Assembly (NCBI GenBank): GCA_000697355.1
Contig: JNEN01001262.1
Coordinates: forward strand, 124,001-188,000
Length of the DNA stretch: 64,000 nucleotides
Direction: 5' to 3'
Source: Syncephalastrum monosporum B8922
Taxonomy: Eukaryota > Mucoromycota > Mucoromycetes > Mucorales > Syncephalastraceae
In this document: piece after piece, positions 22,033 to 34,544 of the stretch
How positions within the stretch are numbered: position 1 is the stretch's first letter
Layout of the letters: the number at the start of each line of letters is the position of its first letter
The notes under the pieces: generated by a model
What the model was told of the DNA's origin: nothing
Database searches by the model: none
What the model saw: only the letters and a program-made list of their open reading frames with translations
Made by a program: the position numbers and the translations under genes

Positions 22033-23266
22033 ATGCTTCTCCAAGATCTCCCATATGAAGTTATCTGTAACATACTTGTTTTTCTGGGCGCTCCTGACAT
22101 AGAGAGATTAAGCAGGGTCAGCAGGAACATGGCAAATCAAGAACCCGTTGATTGACATGCTTTTTCATTACCACCAGGCATGCTCGACCCTGGCAGCGAT
22201 ATCAAACGACAATTATCTTTGGAAACAAATGGCCTTCAGACGCTTTCCAGATAGTGTACCAGCAGAACATGATTGCTGGCGTGCATTCTATATTACCAAA
22301 GGTGAGGCGAACGAATGGAAATGAAAAAGAAAATAGGAACAGGCCTTTTTTTATGTCTAGTATGCTGATACGAGTTGCAAAGCAACAAATCAGCTTTCTG
22401 TAGCAAAAGAGATGAATATCACCCACCTCTATCTACCATACTGGCACATTAGAGATACAGCTGAAAGTAGGTATGGCGTGACGGCTAAGCTGCACTCCGT
22501 GTGTCCATTCAGTGTACGTACATGTCTGTTGGCCAGTGTCGAACAAAGTCTCCTTACCCCTTAAAAACAGGTAAAAGGTGTTATCGAGGGTGTGATGCCG
22601 GGGAAATATCGAATGCAATGGCGAATGCGTCTCTCCTTGCCAGCACGGTGGAACGAGCCGACTGACTTTGTTGCACTACCGGAATCTAGAAAAGGTGTGC
22701 CCTTGGCTGAGGCGGTGCGCTATACGACGCCTCCCGACTTATACCGAAGAGAGGACGTGGTCACCGATACATGGGTTCAAATAACGTTGCCTTCCGTCAT
22801 TGAAATCAGAGAGGCGTGGGGATTTACACATGTGCGTGTCTCGCACGAGAAGGATTCGGCCTTTTACAAGTCGGGCCTGGTAAGGAGAAAAAAATGATTT
22901 TGCAAATCAATCATGCCAAATGGACGCCCACTGTCGGCTATTCATATGTAGGAATTGGATTGGGTTCGGCTTGTTCCTGCCGAAAGCTGCAGCTCTACTG
23001 ACTTGGTGATCGACCACGAGTCACAACATTCCAGCTGGCGTTACAGTTCAACAACGCCACCCATGTCAGGTACATTATATGAGACGAGCGAACCCATTCG
23101 ATAGAGATTCAGGAAGCTAAAAACACCCAAAGTAGACGAAACTGGAGTGGTAAAGTGGACCCAGCGAAAGTTCACTTTTGTGGTGGATATGGGACGGGCA
23201 GTTCTATTTGTAACAGGAGTACTATGGAAAACGGCTATCATGCCAGCCTTATTTTCAGATAAATAG
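22033..23266 (+). CDS. F-box protein with PP2-like C-terminal domain
   Basis: Probable substrate receptor of an SCF ubiquitin ligase. Six exons: 22033-22116, 22178-22301, 22404-22466, 22578-22879, 22952-23069 and 23133-23266, giving 274 aa. The N-terminus is an F-box (LPYEVICNILVFLGAPDIERL, continuing across the first intron to LSRACSTLAAISNDNYLWK). The middle (MPGKYRMQWRMRLSLP, WVQITLP, FYKSGLVELDWVRLVP) follows the order of phloem-protein-2-like lectin domains found behind F-boxes in plants. The last 25 residues are hydrophobic. Exon 4 could start at 22571 or 22578; only 22578 keeps frame. The ATG is preceded by TTTCCAG, so an upstream exon is possible. Its stop lies inside the convergent neighbour's coding end. 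Confidence 0.72.
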
Positions 23267-23728
23267 CAAGCTTGAGCCTACTTTTTTCATGAGCGGGCGC
23301 CTTGTCGTGGCTCCCTCCGGGGAGGAGCCAGTCGACCGCCGCCGGAACCAAACGCGCGGTCCGCTTTTTTGTTCTACAACTACGTTGTCTGTCGAACTGG
23401 GTGATGACTTCTTACTCGTCTTGGCGCTGCTGGCGCCAATAGTAGTAGCAGCAGTCGTACTGGTAGCTGCAATGGTTGTGCTGCTAGTGGTACTGGTGGT
23501 GATGAGTGAAGAGACGGGCTTGAGTTTCGCGTCTGCAGACTCGTCGTTGTCATCGTCAACAAACACAGTGCGAACAACGATGACACGCTCGTTGAAGCTC
23601 ACTTTGCGAGGCCGTGTGGAAGTCGGAGCGGAGGGCGGTGGCGAAGGACATGGCGGTGATGTGAAAAAGGAGGAAGGGGAGGATACAGTCGAAACAAGGG
23701 GATGCGGTCGCTGCAACTGCTGCTGCAA

Positions 23729-23759
<31 letters not shown>

Positions 23760-24080
23760 CGTTGCTGTTGTTGTTTTTGCTGTCGTGGAGGCACTTTTTG
23801 TGACCGAATGGGTGACAAGGCTGAGTTCGGTGGTGCCCTGCTGTTATATTATATCCTTCTTATTAACAAAATGAATACTATCTTAGGATACACCCTGCGC
23901 TTACAAGCGAGATCGAGGCACGGAGGGAATGATTTGCTTTTTCGGCTGGTATTTGTCATTTTTTCTTGCTGACGGTGTGGTATCTTGGTTGAGGCTCTGA
24001 TGAAAAAAGTAGGATCGCGATTCGCCAATGACGCTTGTGGCAATCAAGGCCTCACCGGGATGAACAGTGACAGCCGACAT
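23255..24080 (-). CDS. Low-complexity polyQ protein with RVxF-like motif
   Basis: Two exons on minus, 24080-23905 and 23840-23255, give 253 aa. After a short N-terminus (MSAVTVHPGEALIATSVIGE) comes a glutamine tract encoded by mixed CAA/CAG, a Pro/Ser-rich part, then the one well-ordered stretch, RPRKVSFNERVIVVRTVFV. KVSF fits the protein phosphatase 1 docking pattern RVxF and is followed by a beta-prone acidic segment. The rest is Ser/Thr-rich and basic. A PP1 regulatory role is inference from one short motif. The final codons overlap the convergent F-box coding sequence by 12 bp. Confidence 0.72.
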
Positions 24081-26796
24081 GGGCTACGGACAAAAGCAAA
24101 ATAGGGGCGAGTCAGGACAGAGTGGAGGAAGAAAGGCAAAGGGAAAAAGGAAGGAAGGTTATTAAGAAATGTGTGGAGAAAAAGAGATGTGAAGTAGCAT
24201 ATGGTGTCTTTTTTTTTTTTTTTTCCATCGAAAAAGCAAACAACTCAACTGAGTGAAATCATCCATATGATGATCACTATGTTTTCTCACACACATATCT
24301 CTAAAAGTTTTTCACATATTCCCAAGTTTTGGGACGTTGTGTCAACTGCTTGCTTCCTCTTTTGATTAATCCTTCATCTAAGTAGTTCATGTGCTCGTCC
24401 AGCGTGTTTACTTTCCCCGGCTGGCCCTATTTGTTTAGTGTTGCCATAATAATGACAGAATCACCAATAATTTGTGGGGTCTAGTTCGCTGCAGCTGAGC
24501 CAAGCAATAGGCGCGCGCATGAACCAAAAATAGCCTAGCCCCGGACTCGCCCTTGCTTGATTGCTTTTGTGCTTGATGAAAGACAAACCGATTGAGGCGC
24601 TTACTTCATATGATATCACTTCTTATCGTTCCAGACGTGTTGTTGATTGTACGTCTAAGCTCGGTCTGTTTGCGCATTAATCAATCACTCGATCTATATG
24701 ATTATCTTCACTTCCTTATGTTAGTGCAAGGCTCTGTGACCCGATATCGAAAAGTATCACTATTGCCGTGTGTTGCGCCTCATGCAGAAAACGCAGACAA
24801 GCTTTCACAGTTGATGCCTGGTCAATGTGCCCATTCAGAATCGGTACGATATGCGCCTGTATTGGTAGCTGTAACGGCTTGCTTGCAGAATATGGTATCC
24901 TGACTGTGGCTTCTCTCGTGATAGGATGAGCATTAGAAGCATAGGTCACATATTAATCTTTCTGTATGTTCATAGCATCGCACACAGCACCAGATATAAT
25001 TACCCATAGATGGCGTATGTAGTGTATATGTAATTTCCTGTATCAAATGGAAATCCATGATGTGAGAAATAAAAATAGGTCACTTAAATCGACTACAGAG
25101 CGTAGGAGGATGACGAGCTCCATGTACATAATAGAACGTATTTTCAGGGAGCACAACATGTGGATGTGCTATACTTCATACGGATGGCTTCTATTACAGA
25201 AGGCTCTTTATATACTGATACATGTCTCAACGGTAGCCGTAATCGATGCAATCCAATCCGGGATAAAGGCGCGACCAGGGATCCATCTGGAGCGCGAGTC
25301 GAGAATGCAACATATATATGGCAGACTTGAAGGCTTCCCTAAATATATAAAGCTCAAGCTCAGGTCAAATCACTCTATAGCACAAATATATTTCGGCTTT
25401 GTGCAGTCAGATAGTATGTCTCATAATAAAGCGATAAATAGCCTCTTATTGTATGCCCAAGCTTCACGCTGTAGCGACGCTCTGAAAGCACATCCACGTA
25501 CGACGCGACAATATGGATGAAGTCGTAAAGTTACATTATTATCTCCCTGCTGCAGGTACAGCGTAAACATTAAAGTTCCACTCTGTACATGGACGATTTT
25601 CTCTGTCTTTAGTGTTTTCCTTGTCGGTTTATGGCATCTTCGATTGGGATGAAGCAAGACAACGCGGTGCAATGCTCTAATTGACCACTAGGGAAATTCC
25701 AAAATTGGTTAGCTCTGAACCACGTCTGATATACATATAAGGAAATTTTAAAAAGCTACAAAAATACAGTCATTTTCCGGGGAAGTACGTAAACAAAACT
25801 AATCCCGAATTTGTTTTCGAATTCTCTATCGAATCATGTAGTGAAATAGCCTACTATGCTATTTTATCACACACGCAGTCTACAACCTTCATATTCAAGT
25901 ATATTATAGGGGTAAACTTCTGCTGCCTGTATTTGTTACTTATACTATGGTATTCCTTTTTGTTGGGGAGATATTTCACTTTAAAGATGAGAGAAAAAGT
26001 CAAAACCCACAATTTCGCTTAAATACAAAAAAAGGGGGTATATAAACCGACCCGCCGAATATGGTAAAAATGACCGGAGATTGTTACGGGTCTCTGTAAG
26101 CTGAGTGGCGGTCATGGAGGGCTGAATTCACTTTACGATGGAATCACGGATGCTTGTCCGCCTTGTCGAAAACAGTGTCTTTCAGACATCGGTGTCAACA
26201 TCCTGGCTTGCGCGTAGGCGTGGGCTTGGAGGTTGTTCAATACTGGGGAACCGCCCGAGGGTAGCAATACAGCAGGGAAAACTCAGAGCACTGACTCGTC
26301 TGGAAGATGGCACGTTGGAGAGGATAGGGCAAGTAGCTGCCATCGGGGGTGGGGACTACCCCTTTTTGCTTTTTTTCCACTCGCCATGCTGCTGGGAAAG
26401 CCGCTTCTTTTCCTGCCAGACAAGACAGATGACTCCTCTCATGTCATATTTACGTGTTCTTTTTATCTGGTGTTGGGGTTGCATCACTGAAAACATTGCA
26501 AAATTTCCCATTTTCGTTGAGTCAGGTGTGATATCTTATTGTCGTGGCTAAACTTCTTGACCTGCCAATCTGCCGCCATCCATAAATCATGCATTAATGC
26601 AGACGTAGCATGTACACACACCCCTGTTAAAGGGACCCAATTCGCCGGATCAAGCAAATATGATAAGACCAGCGATAAAATAGTGTGTAGGGTTTCAGAT
26701 CCATTATTTCTGGGGGCTTTCGGGTAATTACGCTTCCTGCACTCTCTCGGCTTCTACACCTTGTACTTATATAAAATAATAATATAATAATAACAC
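24081..26796. other. AT-rich gene-poor region
   Basis: About 2.7 kb with many stops in all frames, A/T runs and several TATA-like stretches. Open frames of up to 157 codons (25047-25520, 26138-26551) have no codon bias or domain features, so I treat them as chance. One split small-gene candidate lies at 24301-24677 and is listed separately. Confidence 0.5.
24301..24677 (-). CDS. Candidate very small spliced gene (55 aa)
   Basis: On minus, exons 24677-24653, 24621-24605 and 24426-24301 join to an open 55-codon frame ending WEYVKNF-stop. The last exon (GQPGKVNTLDEHMNYLDEGL and onward) reads like ordinary coding sequence, being charged and well mixed, unlike the surrounding AT-rich DNA. Its acceptor AAATAG and the upstream donor GTAAGC are good. 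The first intron would be only 31 nt, which is doubtful, so the 5' end may be wrong. Without splicing, an ATG at 24447 reads six codons to a TAG and then into the same frame. Family unknown. Confidence 0.3.
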
Positions 26797-29700
26797 ATGG
26801 CCGCAGTCAGTACCTCATCAAAGCCGCAACAGCAGCCATCAATAGATGATCCAGCCCCACAGTCAAAAGATGCACCCCCAAGGGCCCAACTACAAAGCGG
26901 ACCATCACTCACATCATCTGGCAACGCTCAAGATAATAAGACCCAAGCCAATACGGAAGGCATCAGCACGACACACGAGCAACAAGAGGAAAACCTGGAG
27001 GAAATAGAGCGTCTGAAAAGCAAGGCTTCATCCAAAGCAGACAATGTACATCAAGAGGACAGTAAGGCCCAATTCAATGATGCACTCAGCGACGAACAAC
27101 GCGGGATCGCGCCCGAGGCGGCACCGAACATACAAGAACGTCAACGCGAGCGCGAGAAACAGGAAAAAGAGTCCATGAAGCATCAGCCTACAGAAGAAGT
27201 ACTCGTGAAAAAACCTTCCACAACCGCATCTGCCGCAGACGAAACAGCTGTGACTTCCTCCGTTGCACAGCAAAAATCATCACCCACCAAAGCAGAACGA
27301 CGCAAGAGTACAGCGACCAAGACGACCAAGACAGCAGCGACTATCGTCTACGCAGACCCAGTCAAGCTTGTGCGTAACATTGAATTCAAAGCGCTTATTT
27401 TCATTGTCAGTCTGTGTGCTGTGTGTTTCTTACTCGGTCGATGGAATTTTGGCGTCCTTATACTGATCGCCACCGTCACCGCCGCCAGTTGCGCGTACTG
27501 GTACCTTGGCAGACAGACCGATGCTGGGTCGGACTGGAGGCTGGATAAACAAAAGAATCTCAAGACGGTAAGTTCGACGAAGTGATCCCATGCACGGGCT
27601 TACTGGACGGAATTGATGTATAGCTTTACATGTCTGAAGGCGAGACAGTCGAATGGCTCAACTATATCTTGGAGAAATTTTGGCGCAGTATAGACACAGA
27701 TTTCTTTGACGCGCTGCAAGGATATATCGAGGACCAAATACAGGCTGTCTTGCCGGGTTTCATAGTAAGTCATGCATACACGTATTCAGTTTTGTAGCCT
27801 GACTCTGTCTTACTAGAAAGCGATCGAGATTGCTGATTTGGATATTGGATCGCAAGCACCACGCGTCCAAACGTAAGTTGTAGCAATAGACGAATATCAG
27901 CCTTCATTCAACAAAATCCCTAGGATTCGCGTATTTCCTCCGTTACCCGGTCAATCCGAAGAAAGCATTGTAGGTGAATTGTTCGAACGTAAAGAGAGAA
28001 GTATACTTAAGCTGCTTTTACCTAGTTTGGTGAAGCCTCGTTTAGTTTTCACGCGCATCCAGCTGCCACACTCACGGCGGTGCGTGGTCGTTATGAGAGT
28101 ACACCGCCAGGCGTTACTGTCCGCATACAACCTGGCTCGCTAAGCATTCGTGGGGAATTGACTGCCCTGACAGGCAAGATCCGCTTCAAGTTGATCACAG
28201 GTCCCGAGCTTCCTTTTGTATCCAAGTGTATGATTGCATTCCAAAGTCCACCTCAGATCGAGACAGCTGTTATGCCTTTGACGCGCTATTTAAACCTGAT
28301 GCATGCAAGTTTCTTGCGTATAGAGGAAACTTAACTTTCACCTTACTCATACATGTCTTTTATTAGATGCCCATGCTTAAGCAAGCCGTCAATGAAGGTG
28401 TTCGGCTCGCACTAGCCGATATGGTGGATCCAAAGATGTTGACTCTCGACGTGCGAGAGTTGATGGGCAACGTTGGCAAAGATACCGATGCGCTTGGGGT
28501 CGTCAAAGTCGAGATTCGCGAAGCACGTGCAGACCCATCTAGTACTATACAGGAAATCGAGGACTCATATGCTACGATTGCACTCTCCCACCAACCACAA
28601 AAGAGCATGTCATCTACGCGTGTTTTGACCAATGATAAAGATCCACGCTGGAACGAGACTTTGTATGTCCTCCTGAACCGAGGTAAGATGAGTAGAATAC
28701 CACACGCAAACAGGTATATTCACTCATGCTCTATTTAAGATGATATCGCCGCGGATAACAGAGTCGATATCAAAGTTTGGGATGCTGACAAGGTCAAATA
28801 CGATGACATATGGGGCTCCTATTCGCTGTCCACAAAGGAGATTATACAGGGAAAAGTCGACCATCTTGGTAATATTACAGACTGGTGTCAAGAGGAACGT
28901 GTCGTGTATGACGGTTGGGCACCCTTGGACGGCAGCGAAAACATCGAAGACGCGAAATTCAAGATTAACTTTAAAATGACCTTCCACCCCAAATATCCTA
29001 CGCCTGATCCTGAATTGGAGAAGAAGAAAAAGAAAAAGGAGAATCCAGCAGTTGTTGTCAATCCAGAGCATAACAGCGGTAAGTCATGAATATCTTATGT
29101 TGGCTACGTGTGAGCTCATCCGCCGTGTAAAGGTATTTTATCTGTCATGATTTTGCAGGCCATGGATCTCAGTGTCCTCGACCCGGAAAGCCTACAAGGC
29201 GGCGACGAAAGCAAGCATCCATACAATGCAAATCAAGTTGTGAGTCCGTATGCCATTCTGTACATAAACGACAGTAAAGTCTATCAGTCGCGGAGCAAGT
29301 TGCGAAACCCTTCACCGGTAATTTGTCCTGCAGGAGCCTGTTCTGGGCGGAGCAGTAGCTCACATTTGTTATGTAGCACTGGAACGCCAAATCTGAGCAT
29401 TTTGTTCGTGATTTTGACACGACGACACTGCGCATCGTGATCAAGACATCACTCGAGCTCGAGCGTGACCCTGTCCTTGGTACGCGTTGCATCAAGCTCT
29501 CCGAAACATTCTCCAAATCTTGTCATGAACCCGTAGGTTGACATATCACGCTGCACTATTGTGGTTGCTAACTTGGGTCGTATTCAGTTTCAAGAGTCGC
29601 AGACATGGCTTGTATTACAAAGCGGGGTGGGTGCCGGCAAGGTGCTATTAACACTCAAATACAAGCCAGTCAAGCTCACATTGCCTCCTCAGCTTCGTGG

Positions 29701-30606
29701 CACAAGTAAGCTGTACCATATGAGTCACATAATGACTGACTATCTCGTATAGATGTGGGCACGCTGATTATCGATAGCTTACGCTTCCTGAATATGGAGC
29801 CGCCCTTCCAGACCGACAAAAAAGAGCTCAGGGCCATGTTGGCAGTGAATGTCGACCCAGTGATGATCAAACGACTCAAGGCACGCGACTACGACCCTGA
29901 GTTCCAAGGCTGGAAAGACAAGCACTTTTATTTCCCTCTCCTTATGCGCATGCGGTCCGCGCTCTACCTGCATATCACCCAACCAGGTCTACGTGGTAAG
30001 ACCGTATCTGGTCGTCTCTGGCTGAAGAATATCCTCGATGATGGTTGGCAGGAAGCCGAAATCCTTCTCGGCTCGCGCTATATCCCCGAGCACAGCAAGG
30101 AAGCTAACCGGAACGAGGACGATTGGGATGACAGTTCGTCCGGACGCGTCCTCGTCCGCATGCGCATTGTACCAGGATTCTCGCCCGTCCACACTCACCT
30201 GCGCTCCTTTGAGGCTGACATGACCGGTGCCGACATTTTCAGGGACGAGCGACTCAAAGCAAAGGCGCTCGACTGGATTCAGAATCAATCAAAGCAAAAG
30301 AAAGAGCAACAAGAAGGCAAAAAGGCCAAGAAGAGCAAAAACGCGCCAAGCCTGCCCGAGGAGGGTGAGGAAGACGAGTTGTCAGAAGAATATGGTGACG
30401 AGCATGAGCTACTCGAAGAAGGCGACGAGGAGGCACCCTACGTGAAGGAGATGAGCAATATGTCCCGCGAACAGCGCGTCAGCAAATATCAAGTGCTGCG
30501 CAAGGTCCAATGGGGTACCGACTTTGTCAAACAAAAAGTAGATACGATCCGTGAAGGGTTCAATTCAGAAGCACGTTTAAATCGTCAAGTAGCAAAGGAA
30601 ATTTGA
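26797..30606 (+). CDS. SMP-C2 membrane tether, Mug190/tricalbin-like
   Basis: Probable ER-anchored lipid-transfer protein at membrane contact sites, related to tricalbins and extended synaptotagmins; length and layout recall fission yeast Mug190. Eleven exons give 1086 aa: 26797-27567, 27624-27764, 27817-27872, 27924-27969, 28026-28304, 28367-28682, 28740-29078, 29133-29317, 29377-29532, 29588-29705 and 29753-30606. The intron after 28304 has a GC donor (GCAAGT). A disordered N-terminus (1-190) is followed by a hydrophobic hairpin (about 205-245: ALIFIVSLCAVCFLLG, VLILIATVTAASCAYWYLG). Then comes the SMP domain from ETVEWLNYILEKFW to the LPFVSKCMIAF strand, then C2-like segments (WNETLYVLLNR, DIKVWDADK; later HWNAKSEHFVRDF). 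A Lys- and Glu-rich tail ends in KVQWGTDFVKQKVDTI. Confidence 0.87.
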
Positions 30607-30711
30607 TTGTATTTGTTCTGGAAAAGAAAGGGGTTATAAGATGAGGTTTAACTACACTACGTTTGGTATTTTTCTCTTTCTGTTTTCTTTTTATATCTGC
30701 ATTGGGTGTTT

Positions 30712-33700
30712 TTACTCAGGATACAGGTTCTCGAGGATCTCGGGAACAGCCTTGTCAACATTGCCATCGTGAGCAGCCAAGAGCTGTAAAGCAAGTTCAT
30801 CACAGAACGTCAGGCCCTACACAACTCCATTAGACCTCTACAGGAAAGCATACGTATATACGTACCATCTCATGAATCTGAGTGAGTTGCCGTCGATAGC
30901 GAGAGCTGTTGATCTCATTCTCAGGTGTTTTGACCTCGGGCGTAGTGCTTGTGGATGGCTCGGGCGACTTTTCATTCGGACTGTTTTTGTGCTCCATGTC
31001 GGGCACGACAACGAATTCATCCTCGCTGCTGCTTTCGTGACTGTCCAGAAGTTGCACACTCTCGTCAGCCTCGCTTGCCGCAAAGTCAACCGAGTAGTTT
31101 TCAGTGCTCGCCTCACTGACGGCGTAGCTAACCACAGAAGGGGTGCTGGTCGGATCACGGAAGGGATCGTCTGCATGTGCTGATCGGACCTCTTCAGAAG
31201 AGGATTCAAGCTTCGGGTAGATCATCGACCCGTCCATCACACGCTCTTCAGCTTCCTCTGGGCGAGGCTGCTCCTGTTCTACTACAGGCGAAGGCATCGA
31301 ACGGGCAGACTGTTGCTCTTGCTCGGTATGCTGCTGCTCCTGCATCTGCTCCTGCATCTGCCCCTGCTCCAGGTCTTGCTCCTCTTGCTTCAAAACCACA
31401 TTCAGGTCGGCCCAGAGTCGGTGGCCAAAGCGCATACCATTGGGTGCACACAAGCGGAAGTAAGACACGCAGCGACCGGGCGCCGAGGGCGTCATGATCT
31501 CGGCAATAACGCATACGTACTCGCCAGGCGCTGCCACGGGGACCTCAAATTGTGCCATACCGTCCTTAGGAGGTTGCTGACCGCCACAGAAAGTCAGCGT
31601 CGTACCTGTGGGCCAAGCCTCTCGACCGTCATTCTTGAGTTTCCAAATCTATGTTCGACCCAAAGGGTCAGATGATGCCAAGAAGAAAAAAAGCAGAATG
31701 GCACGCTTGGCATGGCAACTCTTTTTTTTGTTGTTTTTTGTTTTACCTTCAGAAGTCTCTGGTTTGGCTGCACATCCGAGCCGTCAGGTAGATTGATGTC
31801 TTCGGCAAAGGCAGAGGAGAGAACGAGACTGGGCTCAGTGATGGTGACCTCGTCGTCAGTCGCCTCAGGCTTCTCGACCCGGTTGGAGGTGGTGCTTCCC
31901 GTCGATGACAAGGCACGTCGAGGACAAGCGTCGATTGCGGGGGGTGAAAAGGTAGGTAGAAGCGGGGAGTGTCTGTCACAGCGGACGGGCTTGCGGATCT
32001 TGAGGAAGACATGGTCAGGTGCATGGATGAGATGGGCTCTGGTCTCGCACGCTTCGCACAAGTCATAATCTGCACAGTGACCACACTAAACCGAGAATAC
32101 GAATTCAGTAAGAAAAAAAAAAAAGAGTATCACACTAGATCGCACGATCAATGTATTACCTTCCAGCGGATACCTCTCACTTTTTGGTCACATCCATCGC
32201 AAATAACGCGAGGATGAGTGATGCCTTGACGGCCACTGTAGTCATTCATCCGCGATACGGATCGGGCAACGAATCGATGAGCTGGGTGGTTATGTTCAGC
32301 GATCGGGAAACACTGATCGCAGAGATCAAAGTCTGATGAAGAAGAGGAAAAGAGTCATACGAGTCAGTACAGGTCCTTTTAGACACATTCTGGTACTGTT
32401 TTGGATTTGTGTGACTTACCTGGACAGATTGTGCATGAATGGCGAACGGTTTCGATGACCGAATCGCAAAAATCACAGCGATAGTAGATCGATGACCGGA
32501 AGCTATGGGGTTTTGCCAGACTCGGCAACGGGTGGGAAGAAGTTGCTGCCGTTGATGCTGGCAATGATGATGATGATGGTGGCGGTGGCGGTGGCGGTGC
32601 TGCTGCTGCTGTGCGACTGGCGGCAGGAGCGGCTGCTTCGGTGCGGACGGCTTGTCGGGCATCCAGATACAGATTCGCAGCTGTGCGCGAGACGATGCCC
32701 ATCGTCTTTTCAAGAGCGGTACTGGCCAACGTGGCAGCATTGCGTTGGGCAGTATCTTGGAGACTAGAGAACTCTTGCTCAGCTTGTCGCATAATGATTT
32801 GGACGAGGTCTGTAAACGAGTCGTTCAGGGATAAGGGTCGAGCAGTGTCCTGCTGCTGCTGACTGTCGGCCGCACTTCGAGATGTTCTTGGGTGACCGTC
32901 CTTGTCGCCGTGCTTGGCGGCGTCCTTGGCATCCGGTGCGGCGGCACCCGCACCCGCATCCGCAGCCGATCGAGGAGACGCCGCAGTATCAGGTGATGAC
33001 GTGGATGGCTTCTCCTTTTTCTCAGCCGTATACGTGGCGTTCTCTGCTGGTGTCGACGGTGAGATCGCTTCCGGGGAAGTCGTTACTGTGGAAGGAATCT
33101 TCTGCTCCGATGCGGTGGATGGCGAAGGGGCACCTTCGCGAGAAGTAACGGTATCGGCCAATGTCGTGCGATTCTCTTTCTGGAAGCCTGTCGCATTTTC
33201 GTAAAACTTCACGAAAGGTCAGATATGGACGATACATCGAGTAAAGCACTTACCTTCTTTTGGTCGGCTGGTAAATTGTTCCACATGTCATTCATAATTT
33301 CCCTCAGCGTGCCTAAGAGTGATATATAAGCCAATGAAACCTGATAACGAGCTGTTGCCCTTACTGTGATCCGCGGTGGGATGCTCGCTCTTGACTCGCT
33401 GTAGGTTCAGGAAAGTGAAATATTTGAGTGCCGTTTGAGATCGCATCATCGATGACTCCTTGGCTTCAACCTCGCTTTGCTCTGGTTTCTTGGTGGAGGC
33501 TTCTGCAGCGACATTAACAGGTGCTCGCATAGATGATGTGGCAGGTGCAGGCGATGGTGTAGGAGCAAGAACGCTTGGTGCGATTTGCGACTGCGGCTGC
33601 GGATTCTGCGGTGTCGGCGTAAATGCGACAATGGGCGGTGTCGATTGTCGCTTCTGTGACTTTTTCCGAACAGAGACACGCCAGGAATCATTTCTTTGCA

Positions 33701-34544
33701 GATTACCAGACGACATGTGGTCTTTCGTTCCCGCCGACGGGGATTGACCGAAAGAGGGTTTTGTGTCAGGAGTTTTATCGGCAGAGCGCTTTGGGTCGCT
33801 GAAACCAGGACTGTATGTGTTCTTGCTTATCGTCCCGAAGTCGCGAAAGGCGCTAGCACGTTCCTCGAAACCCACTGGACGCTGATATGGTTGGTCCTTG
33901 TGATTGATGAGGCGCTTATTAAAGCCGACCGGCCCCGTAGCAATGTCACTCCCCAATCCAGTGAGCGGCTTGCCAGGGACGTTATGGCCGGGTTTGTTAG
34001 AGAGGTTATGTAGATCGACGGGAGTGTCGCCCCAGCGTGGCATGGCTTCATCCCACTGCGAGTCAGGCCCAGAACGGTGCAGTGCTCTGGGCGGCTGGAC
34101 AGCACCTGCGGGGGGGAAGGGGGAAGGGTAGATATTCTGGGGCTTTCCTGCCTCGGGCTGTCCAAACACTTGATAGAGTGTGGCAGCGTTGGGGTGCTTT
34201 GTGAAGAAAGAAGAGACAACAACGACTTCGAAGAGCGGAGTCCGAGGGCCTCGGCAGGCGTCGTCGATATCCTCCTGGTTCGATACCGTGACCCAGTCGC
34301 CGTCGTCGTCCATATATCGCAGTTGAATCTCTTTGGTCAGTCCAAACAAAGCTTTCACCTAAATGGTATCGCCGTTATTTTTCCGTTCTTCCTCCATTCT
34401 AGCATGGCCGCATGTAGCTATATATACCTTGAGGTGAAGCGCCTCTGGTCCGGCAGAGCGATCGAGTTGGAACCGGCGAATTTCCACCGAGTCTGTCGCA
34501 CCTGTACCCGTTCGAATTTTCGCTTTTGCTGTGAGCGTCGTCAT
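30712..34544 (-). CDS. NBR1-family selective autophagy receptor
   Basis: Cargo receptor linking ubiquitinated or other cargo to Atg8. Eight exons on minus: 34544-34428, 34358-33365, 33312-33254, 33206-32420, 32332-32160, 32085-31747, 31648-30866 and 30816-30712, giving 1118 aa. Domains in order: PB1 (about 1-90; VKALFGLTKEIQLRYMDDDG, then NQEDIDDA), a long disordered part, two ZZ zinc fingers (YRCDFCDSVI to CDQCF, and VICDGCDQKVRG to CEACE), the NBR1/FW domain (IWKLKNDGREAWP to FGHRLWADL), a Gln/Glu-rich stretch, a likely Atg8-binding LIR (SSEDEFVVVP, about residue 1037), and a UBA domain (FCDELALQLLAAHDG to ILENLYPE) on the last exon. A start at the first ATG places PB1 correctly. Confidence 0.93.

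Noticed and set aside
25047..25520. 157-codon frame in the AT-rich gap
   Set aside because: No domain, no bias, no splice support; probably chance, though it is the longest frame there.
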